From: Bacteroides thetaiotaomicron VPI-5482
GTDB taxonomy: Bacteria; Bacteroidota; Bacteroidia; Bacteroidales; Bacteroidaceae
Direction: 5' to 3'
DNA length: 64,000 bases
Assembly (NCBI RefSeq): GCF_000011065.1
Contig: NC_004663.1
Coordinates: forward strand, 4,402,001 to 4,466,000
Shown here: in pieces, positions 35,821 through 45,130 of the stretch
How positions within the stretch are numbered: the stretch's first letter is position 1
Layout: each line of letters opens with the position of its first letter
Notes under the pieces: generated by a model
Told to the model about the DNA's origin: nothing
Databases searched by the model: none
What the model saw: the letters and a program-made list of their open reading frames with translations, nothing else
Position numbers and translations under genes: made by a program

Positions 35821-35837
35821 ATTATTGAATTTTGAAT

Positions 35838-37289
35838 TTATTTCATATCGTCGTCAGAGAAGATTTCCTTGGTCAGGGAGTCGATCTTGCGTTGAATCCA
35901 ACTGGGACCGGCTTCTCTCTTGCGTCTTTCTTTCTCTTCTTTCTCCTTCTGCTTGCGGAGTCTTTCAGCTTCCTTGGCGGCTGCCCGTGCTTCTTTCTCT
36001 TCCTCTTCTTTCTTGAGGCGTGCCAGTCGGGCTTGCTCTTTCAGTTCCTGATCGTCCTCAAACATATCTACGGTCTTGTGAATTTCTGGCTCCGGTCGGG
36101 GAGTGGCGGGAGTGACCGGTATCTGGGGAGCGGTTTCTATCAGGCAGCAGTTCTGGTTGCCTTCGAACAGAAGTCCGAACAGGGTGTTCTGCGAACCGTC
36201 CTTCTTCAGTATATTGCTGGGAGCGTGAACGGTGTTGCGAGGCAGTTTCGCCATTCTTATCTTTTCTATCTTCGAGCGTCTGCGAAGCATTTCTTCCAGA
36301 TTCTTTAGGTTGGCGGCTCCACCTGTGAGGATGATGCCGGCCAGCAGTTTGTCTTCGTAGCCGGAGATTTGAATCTGGTTCCATACGTTGGCGATGATTT
36401 CCTCGGCACGTGCCTCGATGATGTTGTTGAGCTTGCCCAGTTCGACTGTGCGGCTTTCATCTTCGAGCTTGCAGGTGGCGGGCTCTTCGCTTTCGTCTTC
36501 TTCGTATAGGGCGTCTCCGTAAGTTTTCTTCAGACGTTCCGCTTCTTCTTCCTCCATTTGCAGGGTGGTGATGTCGCGGGTGATGCTGTTTCCTCCCAGC
36601 GGCAGCACTGTCAGGAAGCGGAGAATGTTGTTTTTATAAACCGAAATAGTGGTGGTATCAGCTCCGAAGTCGATGAGTGCGCAGCCCGAACGGCGTTCGC
36701 TCTCGGTCAGCACGGCATTGGCTGTTACCAGTGGTGCGATCAGTTGGTCGGCAATATCGATCTTTGCCTGCTGGAAGCAGTGTTCCAGATTCTTCCGTAC
36801 GGAAGAGCGGGCGACGATATTGAGGAAACGTCCTTCGATGTGGCTTCCTACCAGTCCCACCGGGTTGGCTTGCAGATTATTGCCGACTTTGTATTCTTGC
36901 GGCGCTACGTCCAGTATATCCATATCGACTACCGGAATCGCTACGTTCTCATCGCCGATAGCGTTTACCAGCTCTTCCGAGATAATCGCTTCTTCTTCGA
37001 GGTCGCGACTTACTACGTTGCGGACTGTGCGGAGGGATTGTCCGCCAATGCCTACGTATACCTTGGCGATTGAGTTTTTCAACTCACCTTCCAGTCTGTT
37101 GATGATAGAAGTCAGGCTTTGTGCTGTCTTGTCCAGATTGAAGATCACTCCTTTGCGGATAAACGTTGAAGAGTCTTCCTGGGCGTATGCCAGTATCTGC
37201 ATGCTTCCGTCACTGTTCTTTCTTCCGGCCACACCGGTTATCTTCGATGAACCAAGTTCAATAGCGGCGATAAATTCTGTTGTTGCCAT
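35838..37289 (-). CDS. ftsA: Cell division protein FtsA
   Basis: Actin-like protein that tethers FtsZ to the membrane. 483 residues, longer than E. coli FtsA (about 420). The actin-fold ATPase motifs are present (AIELGSSKITGVAG at the N-terminus, LIDFGADTTTISVY near residue 205, GIILTGGAANLKN near 320). The extra length is a Lys/Glu/Arg coiled-coil linker (residues about 410-460) before the C-terminal amphipathic targeting helix (SWIQRKIDSLTKEIF). It lies between ftsQ and ftsZ. Confidence 0.95.
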   Translation of the reverse strand: MATTEFIAAIELGSSKITGVAGRKNSDGSMQILAYAQEDSSTFIRKGVIFNLDKTAQSLTSIINRLEGELKNSIAKVYVGIGGQSLRTVRNVVSRDLEEEAIISEELVNAIGDENVAIPVVDMDILDVAPQEYKVGNNLQANPVGLVGSHIEGRFLNIVARSSVRKNLEHCFQQAKIDIADQLIAPLVTANAVLTESERRSGCALIDFGADTTTISVYKNNILRFLTVLPLGGNSITRDITTLQMEEEEAERLKKTYGDALYEEDESEEPATCKLEDESRTVELGKLNNIIEARAEEIIANVWNQIQISGYEDKLLAGIILTGGAANLKNLEEMLRRRSKIEKIRMAKLPRNTVHAPSNILKKDGSQNTLFGLLFEGNQNCCLIETAPQIPVTPATPRPEPEIHKTVDMFEDDQELKEQARLARLKKEEEEKEARAAAKEAERLRKQKEKEEKERRKREAGPSWIQRKIDSLTKEIFSDDDMK

Positions 37290-37358
37290 CTCTTTATTTA
37301 CAATTTAATTATTTTCAACTTTCTATTTTGAGAGCTTCATCCCATCACCTATTACCTG

Positions 37359-38105
37359 TTACTTATTACTCTCTCTCTTCGTACAGATAATCTGGTTGCT
37401 GAATTCAAGACTGATGCGTGAATATTTGTTCCAGCCTACCTGATTGAGTCCTTTTTGGTAGAATTCTTTCAGGCGTGCCAGTTTGTTTTCAAAGTTTTCA
37501 AGTTTGCCGAGATAGACGAGGTGGTCGCCTACACGAGGTACCAGTTCGATGTTGCGGTCGGGCAACACATGGATTTGTTCTATCTGGGCGTCCCAGAACT
37601 TATTGTTTTGCAAAAATACACCAAACTTATATAAATCCTTCATTGCAAACGACTTTTCTACGTTTCCGGTGACAATTGCCCGATGTGCGACGCATTTTGC
37701 TTCCGGCGGCATGACGGTTCCTTTATTATCAAGGTAATAATTCTCTCCGTTGGCACTCATGATGCGTAATATCGGTATACGTTGTGTCACTTCTACGCAG
37801 ACTTTGCCGCTGGGTGTTTTGTAGCATTCCGCTTCGTCGATCAGCGGATGCTTGCTCAGTTCCCGTTCCAGCGACTTGGTAGAGATGCGCTCCATCTTTT
37901 TCCCGATAGGGTAGATACCTTTATGCTGGAGGATGCCTTTCACTTCTTCTTTGGTGATGAAGCCGGCATAAGTGGTATCCTTGATGACCAGTTCTACGTC
38001 ACGGCAGGTCTGGTTGGCAGGCTTGCGGTTGAAAGCGGTGATGGCTATGCCGAGGTAGGCGATAAGCATCAACATGACGATAGATAGAAGGATTCTCTTT
38101 ACCAT
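37359..38105 (-). CDS. ftsQ: Cell division protein FtsQ
   Basis: 248 residues with a single N-terminal membrane helix (ILLSIVMLMLIAYLGIAITAF). A POTRA-like domain follows (residues about 40-110, TKEEVKGILQHKGIYPIG), then the FtsQ beta domain. FtsQ bridges cytoplasmic and periplasmic division proteins (FtsB/L). The gene lies between murC and ftsA as in other dcw clusters. The 69 bases after it are low-complexity (TTAC/CTTATTAC pattern). Confidence 0.9.
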   Translation of the reverse strand: MVKRILLSIVMLMLIAYLGIAITAFNRKPANQTCRDVELVIKDTTYAGFITKEEVKGILQHKGIYPIGKKMERISTKSLERELSKHPLIDEAECYKTPSGKVCVEVTQRIPILRIMSANGENYYLDNKGTVMPPEAKCVAHRAIVTGNVEKSFAMKDLYKFGVFLQNNKFWDAQIEQIHVLPDRNIELVPRVGDHLVYLGKLENFENKLARLKEFYQKGLNQVGWNKYSRISLEFSNQIICTKRESNK

Positions 38106-38117
38106 AGTTTTTATTTA

Positions 38118-38221
38118 ATTGAGAATTGAAAATTGAAAATGAAGAATTGAGAATTGGCTGCGCGACTGTATGATGTAGCGTAGAAATTCTTAGTTCTTCG
38201 TTCTTCGCTCTTCGTTCTTCA
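38118..38221. repeat. Low-complexity tract at the 3' end of murC
   Basis: Tandem variants of GAATTGAAAATT (38118-38155) and of TTCTTCGTTCTTCGCTC (38190-38221). The second runs through the last ten codons of murC. Such tracts occur between many Bacteroides genes. Confidence 0.6.
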
Positions 38222-39593
38222 TTTTTTCCAGTTCTTTCTTTATTTCGGGGACATAATTGTCTATGTCTCCGGCTCCCAGAGTTATTAATACTTCAATGTT
38301 TTTATCTTTCAGAATGTTCAGTATTTCTTCCTTTTTGCACATACTTTTTTCGATGCCCGGACGGAGGTTGTCGTATATCAGCTTGCTGGTGACACCGGGG
38401 ATCGGTGTCTCACGAGCCGGATAGATGTCTACCAGAATGACTTCGTCCAGTAGTGACAGGCTATCGGCAAAGTCCTGATAGAAGTCGCGGGTACGGGTGT
38501 ACAGGTGCGGCTGGAAGATGGCTGTGATCTTCTTGTCTTTATAGAGTTCGCGGATAGACAGCACGCTCTGTTTGATTTCAGAGGGATGATGGGCGTAGTC
38601 GCTCAGAAAGACTACCTGGTCATTCTTGATCTTGAAATCGAACCGGCGGTCTACACCGCGGAAGCTGTTCATTCCTTGTCTGATCTCTTCGTCGGTCACT
38701 CCGTTGAGGTGGGCGAGTGCCATGGCGGCTACACCATTCTCGATGTTAATGCTTACCGGAACTCCCAGTTGGATATTGTTGATACGTGTGTCGGGGGCAA
38801 CGAAGTCGATGAAGATTTCACCGTTTCCGATGCGGATATTCTCGGCGTGGAAGTCTCCTTCGTCACGCGAATAGGTATAGACACGGACTCCGGCCTGTAC
38901 TTTCGGTTGTAGTGAGATACCTTTTCGGATAATCAGTGCACCGCCCGGCTGGATCAGTGTTGTATAATGTTCGAAGCTTTCGAGGTATGCCTTTTCTGTT
39001 CCGTAGATGTCCAGATGATCGGGGTCTGTGGCAGTGATGACAGACATATAAGGGGACAGCCAATGGAAAGAGCGGTCGAACTCGTCTGCTTCGATGACGG
39101 TATAAGGGCTTTTCTGAGAGAGTAGCAGATTGGTGCCGTAATTCTTGGAGATGCCTCCGAGGAAAGCGGTACATTCTATGTGCGATTGGTGGAATAGGTG
39201 GGCGGTCATGGTAGAAGTGGTTGTCTTGCCATGAGTGCCGGCTACACACAGACCTTTGCTGGAATGAGTGATCGTTCCCAGTACTTGCGCGCGTTTTTGT
39301 ATTTCGAATCCGTTGTTGCGGAAATAAACCAATTCTTCGTGTTCCTGCGGAACGGCGGGGGTCAATACGACTAAAGTGCTTTCTTTGTCTTTGCAGGCTT
39401 CCGGAATCAGTCGTACGTTTTCTTCGTAATGTATTTGTGCGCCTTCGGCGATGAGGTTTTCAGTCAATGGAGTCGGGGTGCGGTCGTATCCGGCTACCAC
39501 TTTTCCTTTGGAAAGGAAATAGCGGACAAGCGCACTCATACCGATGCCTCCGGCACCGACAAAGTAGACTGATTTGATCGTTTCAATATTCAT
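38190..39593 (-). CDS. murC: UDP-N-acetylmuramate-L-alanine ligase
   Basis: Adds L-Ala to UDP-MurNAc, the first amino-acid step of peptidoglycan precursor synthesis. 467 residues. It has an N-terminal Rossmann-like domain (FVGAGGIGMSALVRYFL), the ATP-binding P-loop AGTHGKTTTSTMTAHL near residue 118, the central DEFDRSFHWL, and the C-terminal ligase domain with DYAHHPSEI. The last residues (KNEERRTKN) are encoded by an intergenic-type simple repeat and probably are not conserved. Upstream, 203 bases with hairpins separate it from murG. Confidence 0.96.
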   Translation of the reverse strand: MNIETIKSVYFVGAGGIGMSALVRYFLSKGKVVAGYDRTPTPLTENLIAEGAQIHYEENVRLIPEACKDKESTLVVLTPAVPQEHEELVYFRNNGFEIQKRAQVLGTITHSSKGLCVAGTHGKTTTSTMTAHLFHQSHIECTAFLGGISKNYGTNLLLSQKSPYTVIEADEFDRSFHWLSPYMSVITATDPDHLDIYGTEKAYLESFEHYTTLIQPGGALIIRKGISLQPKVQAGVRVYTYSRDEGDFHAENIRIGNGEIFIDFVAPDTRINNIQLGVPVSINIENGVAAMALAHLNGVTDEEIRQGMNSFRGVDRRFDFKIKNDQVVFLSDYAHHPSEIKQSVLSIRELYKDKKITAIFQPHLYTRTRDFYQDFADSLSLLDEVILVDIYPARETPIPGVTSKLIYDNLRPGIEKSMCKKEEILNILKDKNIEVLITLGAGDIDNYVPEIKKELEKMKNEERRTKN

Positions 39594-39658
39594 TTCTTTA
39601 TACTGTTTCTTTTTATAATTCTTGTTCCAAGTAACATTTCAAGTTTTAATCAGAGTCG

Positions 39659-39760
39659 GTACTACCTTTAATTGGGGATGACCCCCAAAGTCGGTAGTAT
39701 TTTCATTCTCCTCCTTCTGGAAGGAGGAGAATGGAGATTCTACTGACTTTTTAGTCAATC
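39659..39760. repeat. Hairpin-rich element between murG and murC
   Basis: Three structures stand in a row. TACTACC (39659-39665) pairs with GGTAGTA around an inner GGGG/CCCC hairpin. A 14-bp perfect stem lies at 39704-39717 with 39720-39733, two-base loop. A short TGACT/AGTCA hairpin lies at about 39748-39760. It looks like an inserted REP- or MITE-like unit rather than a single terminator, since murG and murC transcription should run through it. Confidence 0.55.
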
Positions 39761-39796
39761 CTAATTGGGATAGTTGCGATTTTTGCATTCCCTCAA

Positions 39797-40915
39797 CTAG
39801 TTTTCTGCTTCTGCCAGCTTGATTACTTCCTGCGCGATGATTCGTGCAGAGTCGGGCAAAGCCAACTTGGCTATATTCTCACTTAGTTCTTTCAGTTTCC
39901 GGTCGTCAGCTACTGTGTTCAGGGCTACATCCATCAACTTTGCTTCTGCTTCGCTGTCTTTTACGTAGATGGCGGCTTGTTTGTCTACCAGTGCCAGTGC
40001 ATTCTTGGTCTGATGATCTTCTGCCACATTGGGCGAAGGAACCAGAACCACAGGCTTGTGCAACAGACAAAACTCTGAAATAGAACCGGCTCCCGCACGT
40101 GAAATCACTAGGTCGGAAGCCGCGTAAGCGGCTGCCATATCCTTGATGAAGTCCGTCACGTACAGATTTGGAAGTTCTCCTGCTGCCCGTACGGCTTCTG
40201 TCACCTGCGGATAGTAATATTTTCCGGTCTGCCAGATGAACTGTATATCGTTGTTTTCTTTTATTGTAGCTAAGGCTGCGGTCAGCGTATTGTTAATGGT
40301 ACGTGCGCCAAGGCTACCGCCTACAATCAGAATTGTCTTCTTATCCGGCTGCAGATTAAAGGAACGCAGTGCCGCGCCTTTTTCCGGCATATCCTTCGTC
40401 AGATTCTGGCGAACGGGATTTCCGGTCATTATAATCTTATCGGCAGGAAAGAACTTTTCCATTCCATCATAAGCGACACAAATAGCCTTTGCTTTTTGTG
40501 CCAGCAACTTGTTGGTGACTCCGGCATACGAGTTCTGTTCCTGAATCAGAGTCGGCACTCCCATCATTCCGGCAGTTTTGAGTGTCGGTCCGCTGGCGTA
40601 TCCTCCTACGCCTACCGCTACTTGTGGGCGGAAGTTTTTGATGATGCTGCGCGCTTTCCACTGGCTTCGTGCCAGTTTGATCAGTACGGATACGTTTTTC
40701 CATAAATGTTTGCGGTCAAAACCGGCTATCGGTAACCCGATAATCTTATAGCCTGCATCGGGAACCCGCTGCATCTCCATACGGCCCTCGGCTCCCACAA
40801 ATAAGATTTTCGCGTCCGGTCGCAGCTCTATTATAGCGTTGGCGATAGATACGGCAGGGAAGATATGTCCTCCTGTGCCTCCACCGCTGATGATAATTCT
40901 AAGTTCTTTCTCCAT
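39797..40915 (-). CDS. murG: UDP-GlcNAc:lipid I GlcNAc transferase MurG
   Basis: Makes lipid II on the inner face of the cytoplasmic membrane. The start at 40915 (MEKELRIIISGGGTGGHIFPAV) puts the GGGTGGH donor-fold motif at the proper N-terminal position; the longer frame would overlap ftsW. 372 residues, normal length. The C-terminal SRAGAGSISEFCLL segment and the VLVPSPNVAEDHQTKNA loop are typical of MurG's UDP-GlcNAc site. It follows ftsW by 28 bases. Confidence 0.95.
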   Translation of the reverse strand: MEKELRIIISGGGTGGHIFPAVSIANAIIELRPDAKILFVGAEGRMEMQRVPDAGYKIIGLPIAGFDRKHLWKNVSVLIKLARSQWKARSIIKNFRPQVAVGVGGYASGPTLKTAGMMGVPTLIQEQNSYAGVTNKLLAQKAKAICVAYDGMEKFFPADKIIMTGNPVRQNLTKDMPEKGAALRSFNLQPDKKTILIVGGSLGARTINNTLTAALATIKENNDIQFIWQTGKYYYPQVTEAVRAAGELPNLYVTDFIKDMAAAYAASDLVISRAGAGSISEFCLLHKPVVLVPSPNVAEDHQTKNALALVDKQAAIYVKDSEAEAKLMDVALNTVADDRKLKELSENIAKLALPDSARIIAQEVIKLAEAEN

Positions 40916-40943
40916 AATAATCCTTTTTTCTATCCGTTCATCT

Positions 40944-42260
40944 TCATTTACTGCTATCATGTTCATCCTCAAACTTGGCATCGCTGTTCAGAATCTGTGC
41001 AGTAGGTTCGGCGGCGGCTTGTGCTTCTGAAGTAGCTGTTCCGGTTTCTATCTGCATCTGAATCTGTGCATCATGCGCTTTCTGTTCTTCCAGATGAGCG
41101 GTATATCGGCTCACGCTTAATATCATTCCGATATAAGCACAGTTGATCAGTGTACTTGTACCTCCCTTGCTGACCAAAGGCAGGGGTTGGCCTGTTACGG
41201 GGAACAGTCCCACGGCAACCATCATATTCAGTATCGCCTGCGATACCAGAAGCAAAGCGATACCCATGACAAGGAAGGCGGGGAAGGTCCGTTCGCACTT
41301 TTGCGCGATGCGTCCCGCCCGCATCAGCAGACAGAGGTAGAGGAATACGACAAATATACCTCCTATCAATCCCATTTCTTCGATGACAATCGCAAAGATA
41401 AAGTCGGAGAATGCCTGACTGAGGAAATCACGCTGGATGGAGTTTCCCGGTCCTTTGCCCACTACGTGACTGGTAGCGATGGCAATACGGGCATGGGCGA
41501 TCTGTGCGTCTTTGTCTATATCGAATTTGGCTGCGGGCACTTCGTCTTTATCAAAAAAGCCTTTGATACGGTTCTGCCAAGTCTCCAGGCGATGAAGTCC
41601 GGGGGTATTGTGCAGCGTTTTGGCAGGGATGGCAACTACCGTACCTACGCCGAGTGCGACAATCAGCACAAGTCCTCCTGCCAACAGAAGGAGTTTCTTT
41701 GCCGCTACCCGTCCGATGAACATCATCATGAATACGACACCGAACAGCAACATGGCTGTTGACAGGTTTTCCGGAGCAATCAGCAAAAGGACCAGTCCGG
41801 TAAGGATCATGATGTATTTAAAGGCTTTGGGGTTGGCTCCTTCTTCATCCTGCCTCTTGGACAGGATGAACGAAACGGCAATGATGACAGCCATCTTTGC
41901 CAGTTCCGAAGGCTGGAATTGCAGTCCCATAAAGGTCATCCAGCGGGCTGCCCCATTGACACGGTCGCCTGTAATGATACCCATCAGCGTGACGAATGCC
42001 AGCAGAACGAGGGAAATCGGATACAGGAAGACGGGGAATACCTGGAACCATTTGTAGGGGACGTTATGCAGAAATACCACTACTACGGCACCCACCATCA
42101 GGATGATGGAGTGCTGTGTTATCGGTCCCCAGTGGTCGCCGCTTTTGTACGTCAGCGTCGATGCTGCCGAAAACACCTCGATAATCGAGATGAGGCAGAG
42201 ACAGAGGAAGATAATCCAGATTACCTTGTCGCCTTTAAATATGCTCTTTAATAAATCCAT
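40944..42260 (-). CDS. ftsW: SEDS peptidoglycan glycosyltransferase FtsW
   Basis: Polytopic membrane protein (about ten helices) that polymerises lipid II at the septum together with its class B PBP. 438 residues. SEDS features include GDRVNGAARWMTFMGLQFQPSELAK, with the conserved Gln-Pro-Ser-Glu segment, and the C-terminal LPLVSKGGTSTL loop. A cytosolic tail of about 60 residues is Ala/Gln/Glu-rich. Its start is two bases from the murD stop, so translation is likely coupled. Confidence 0.93.
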   Translation of the reverse strand: MDLLKSIFKGDKVIWIIFLCLCLISIIEVFSAASTLTYKSGDHWGPITQHSIILMVGAVVVVFLHNVPYKWFQVFPVFLYPISLVLLAFVTLMGIITGDRVNGAARWMTFMGLQFQPSELAKMAVIIAVSFILSKRQDEEGANPKAFKYIMILTGLVLLLIAPENLSTAMLLFGVVFMMMFIGRVAAKKLLLLAGGLVLIVALGVGTVVAIPAKTLHNTPGLHRLETWQNRIKGFFDKDEVPAAKFDIDKDAQIAHARIAIATSHVVGKGPGNSIQRDFLSQAFSDFIFAIVIEEMGLIGGIFVVFLYLCLLMRAGRIAQKCERTFPAFLVMGIALLLVSQAILNMMVAVGLFPVTGQPLPLVSKGGTSTLINCAYIGMILSVSRYTAHLEEQKAHDAQIQMQIETGTATSEAQAAAEPTAQILNSDAKFEDEHDSSK

Positions 42261-42261
42261 T

Positions 42262-43596
42262 TTATAATTCTCTTACATATTTCTTAAACTGATCGCCGCG
42301 GTCTTCGTAACTCTTGAAGAGGTCGAATGAGGCGCAGCAGGGGCTTAACAATACGGTTTCTCCTTTCTTTGCCAGTTTGTAGGCTGCTTCTACTGCATCT
42401 TTCATTCCGGTCTGCACATCGGCTACGGGCAGTCCGAAACGGTCGAAAAAGGCGTGCAGCTTTTCGTTGTGCAGTCCCAGATAAACCAGTGCCGAGCACT
42501 TTTCACGTACCAGGTCTTCTATTTCCGTATAGTCGTTGCCTTTGTCTTTGCCGCCCAGTATCAGTACTGTCTTGGTGGTCATGCTTTGCAGGGCATACCA
42601 GCAAGAGTTGACATTGGTTGCTTTTGAGTCGTTGATGAAGTCGATACCGCGTACGCGCGCTACTTTCTCCAGGCGATGTTCCACTCCCTTGAAGTCGGAG
42701 AGCGCCTTGCGGATATTTTCTTTAGTGATACCTGCCAGGTTTGCCGAGATACCGGCAGCCAGCGAGTTGTAAAGATTGTGCTGTCCGGTCAGTGCCAATT
42801 CCTCCTGTTCCATGTTGAAGGCGATGGGCTCGGTAATCTTCACTTCGTGATCTTCTACGTATGCGATGGCTCCGTCTTCCTTCACGGCTGCGAAAGGATA
42901 CAGATGAGCTTTCAGACCGTGCTTTGCCAGTTCCTGTTTGATGATCGGATCATCGTTCCAGAAGATGAAAGCGTCGTCCGTTGTCTGGTTCTGCGTAATA
43001 CGGAATTTGGCATCGATGTAGTTCTGCATACAATGGTCGTATCGGTCCAGATGGTCCGGAGTGATATTCATCAGTACGGCAATATTGGCACGGAAGTTAT
43101 ACATATTGTCCAGTTGGAAAGAGCTGAGTTCGATGATATAATAGTCATGATGCTCTTCGGCTACTTGCAAAGCCAGGCTCTTGCCGATATTTCCGGCTAG
43201 TCCTACATTCAGATCTGCACTCTTAAAGATGTGGTAGATCAGGGAAGTAGTCGTTGTCTTTCCATTAGAACCGGTGATACAGATCATTTTTGCATCGGTA
43301 TAGCGTCCGGCAAACTCGATTTCGGAGATAACCGGTGTGCCTTGGGCTTTCAGTTTCAGGATCAGCGGGGCGTCATTCGGGATACCGGGGCTTTTAATCA
43401 CCTCATCGGCATTCAGAATGAGTTCTTCGGTATGATGTCCTTCCTCCCAGGCAATATGGTGGCTGTCCAGAAGGTCCTTATACTTATCCTTGATAGCGGA
43501 CATATCCGAAACAAATGTTTCAAATCCTTTTACTTTGGCGAGTACGGCTGCACCAGCGCCGCTTTCACCGGCTCCTAAAATTACAATTCTTTTCAT
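42262..43596 (-). CDS. murD: UDP-N-acetylmuramoyl-L-alanine-D-glutamate ligase
   Basis: Adds D-Glu to UDP-MurNAc-L-Ala. 444 residues. N-terminal LGAGESGAGAAVLAK, the P-loop ITGSNGKTTTTSLIYH near residue 108, a central HLDRYDH motif, and the C-terminal DSKATNVNS and LSPCCASFDLF motifs of Mur ligases are present. It lies between mraY and ftsW; the 168 bases before it contain no gene. Confidence 0.96.
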   Translation of the reverse strand: MKRIVILGAGESGAGAAVLAKVKGFETFVSDMSAIKDKYKDLLDSHHIAWEEGHHTEELILNADEVIKSPGIPNDAPLILKLKAQGTPVISEIEFAGRYTDAKMICITGSNGKTTTTSLIYHIFKSADLNVGLAGNIGKSLALQVAEEHHDYYIIELSSFQLDNMYNFRANIAVLMNITPDHLDRYDHCMQNYIDAKFRITQNQTTDDAFIFWNDDPIIKQELAKHGLKAHLYPFAAVKEDGAIAYVEDHEVKITEPIAFNMEQEELALTGQHNLYNSLAAGISANLAGITKENIRKALSDFKGVEHRLEKVARVRGIDFINDSKATNVNSCWYALQSMTTKTVLILGGKDKGNDYTEIEDLVREKCSALVYLGLHNEKLHAFFDRFGLPVADVQTGMKDAVEAAYKLAKKGETVLLSPCCASFDLFKSYEDRGDQFKKYVREL

Positions 43597-43764
43597 TTAC
43601 AGTAATGTGCTATTGCTGTCCGACAGGCAGACGCTTCTCTCTTCCTTTTCATCCTTCCTTTTTCGCTCGTCGGCTGCGCACATCTTTTTAAAGTTAATAA
43701 TCGGGTTAATACTCTCAACTATATTAATGTTACAAATATCCTGCATTGGGCAGTCTGTTTGTTC

Positions 43765-45033
43765 TCATCGTATTTTTAATGTAATAATCGTTATCGCTGC
43801 CAGTACAATCGTTACAATCCAGAAACGGACGGTAATCTTTGATTCGTGAAATAGCTGGTCGGGCTTCGTGAACTTCACCGTACATCCCGGTTCTACCAGA
43901 CTCATCGAAGTACGGAAATGATCGTGTATCGGAGTTCGTTTGAATAACCGCTGTTTTACTCCCTTCCGCTTACCTATCTTATAGTAGAAGCGTTGCAGTA
44001 TGACTGACAGATTCTCTACCAGAAATACACCGCAGAGAATCGGTATCAGCAATTCTTTGTGGATGATAATGGCAAATACGGCAATGATACCACCGATAGT
44101 CAGGCTGCCTGTGTCTCCCATGAATACTTGTGCCGGATAGGCGTTGTACCATAAGAAACCGATCAATGCACCGATAAAGGCACAAATGTAGATTACCAGT
44201 TCTTCCGATCCCGGAATGTACATGATATTCAGATAGCTGGCAAATTCGATGTGTGACGATACGTACGCCAGTATTCCCAGCGTGGCACCGATAATGGCGG
44301 AGTTTCCGGCTGCCATACCGTCCATGCCGTCATTCAGGTTAGCCCCGTTCGAAACGGCGGTTACAACGAAGATCGTAATGATCACGAACAGGAACCATCC
44401 GGCTGTCTGTGCATGTTCGCCCATAAAGCCCACCAGGTCGGCATAATCTAAGTTGTTACTTTTAAAGAAAGGAATAGTGGTTTGGGTAGATTTTAAATCA
44501 TTGGTTCCGTGAATCACTTCCATTTCCTGTCCCGGTGTATGAACCTCGATGTTTTCGCGGATAACTACATCCGGACTCAGATACAGGGTTAAGCCTACAA
44601 TCAGCCCCAGACCCACCTGACCGATGATTTTGAACTTACCGTGCAAGCCTTCCTTGTCTTTCTTGAATATTTTGATATAGTCGTCGGCAAAACCGAGTGA
44701 TCCCAGCCATACAGTGGTGATCAGCATCAATATCATGTATATATTATCCAGCTTACCCAATAGCAGGCAAGGTATAAGGATGGCTACAATGATGATGACA
44801 CCTCCCATGCTTGGTACGCCTACTTTGTTGACACCGAACGGGTCGGTCTTGGCGTCACGCTGTGTTTCCGTGATTTGCTTCTTTTTAAGCAGATTGATGA
44901 ATTTGTCTCCCCATATACTCGATATAAGCAATGCGAGGATAACAGCCATCAAAGCACGGAATGAGGTGTAACCGAACATTCCCGCTCCGGGAAAATTAAG
45001 CTTGTGCAGCCATTCAAACAGATAGTATAACAT
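43765..45033 (-). CDS. mraY: Phospho-MurNAc-pentapeptide transferase MraY
   Basis: Transfers phospho-MurNAc-pentapeptide to undecaprenyl phosphate to make lipid I. 422 residues, about 60 longer than E. coli MraY. Catalytic aspartates are seen in GFADDYIK and VFMGDTGSLTIGG, with N/D-rich LNDGMDGMA between. The additional length is a hydrophilic segment near residues 170-215 (EVHTPGQEMEVIHG and following) in an extracytoplasmic loop, a Bacteroidetes trait. About ten membrane helices. Confidence 0.95.
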   Translation of the reverse strand: MLYYLFEWLHKLNFPGAGMFGYTSFRALMAVILALLISSIWGDKFINLLKKKQITETQRDAKTDPFGVNKVGVPSMGGVIIIVAILIPCLLLGKLDNIYMILMLITTVWLGSLGFADDYIKIFKKDKEGLHGKFKIIGQVGLGLIVGLTLYLSPDVVIRENIEVHTPGQEMEVIHGTNDLKSTQTTIPFFKSNNLDYADLVGFMGEHAQTAGWFLFVIITIFVVTAVSNGANLNDGMDGMAAGNSAIIGATLGILAYVSSHIEFASYLNIMYIPGSEELVIYICAFIGALIGFLWYNAYPAQVFMGDTGSLTIGGIIAVFAIIIHKELLIPILCGVFLVENLSVILQRFYYKIGKRKGVKQRLFKRTPIHDHFRTSMSLVEPGCTVKFTKPDQLFHESKITVRFWIVTIVLAAITIITLKIR

Positions 45034-45130
45034 CTCTTTTCTATTTACAATTTATAGCCTGCAATTTACAGTTTCTCATTGTTGCCCCACGCTTGATAAG
45101 ATGCTGTCTATTGCAAATAATTATATGTTG

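Noticed and set aside
34690..37308. Long plus-strand frames over ftsZ and ftsA
   Set aside because: Shadow frames of well-supported minus-strand genes; residues do not form recognisable domains.
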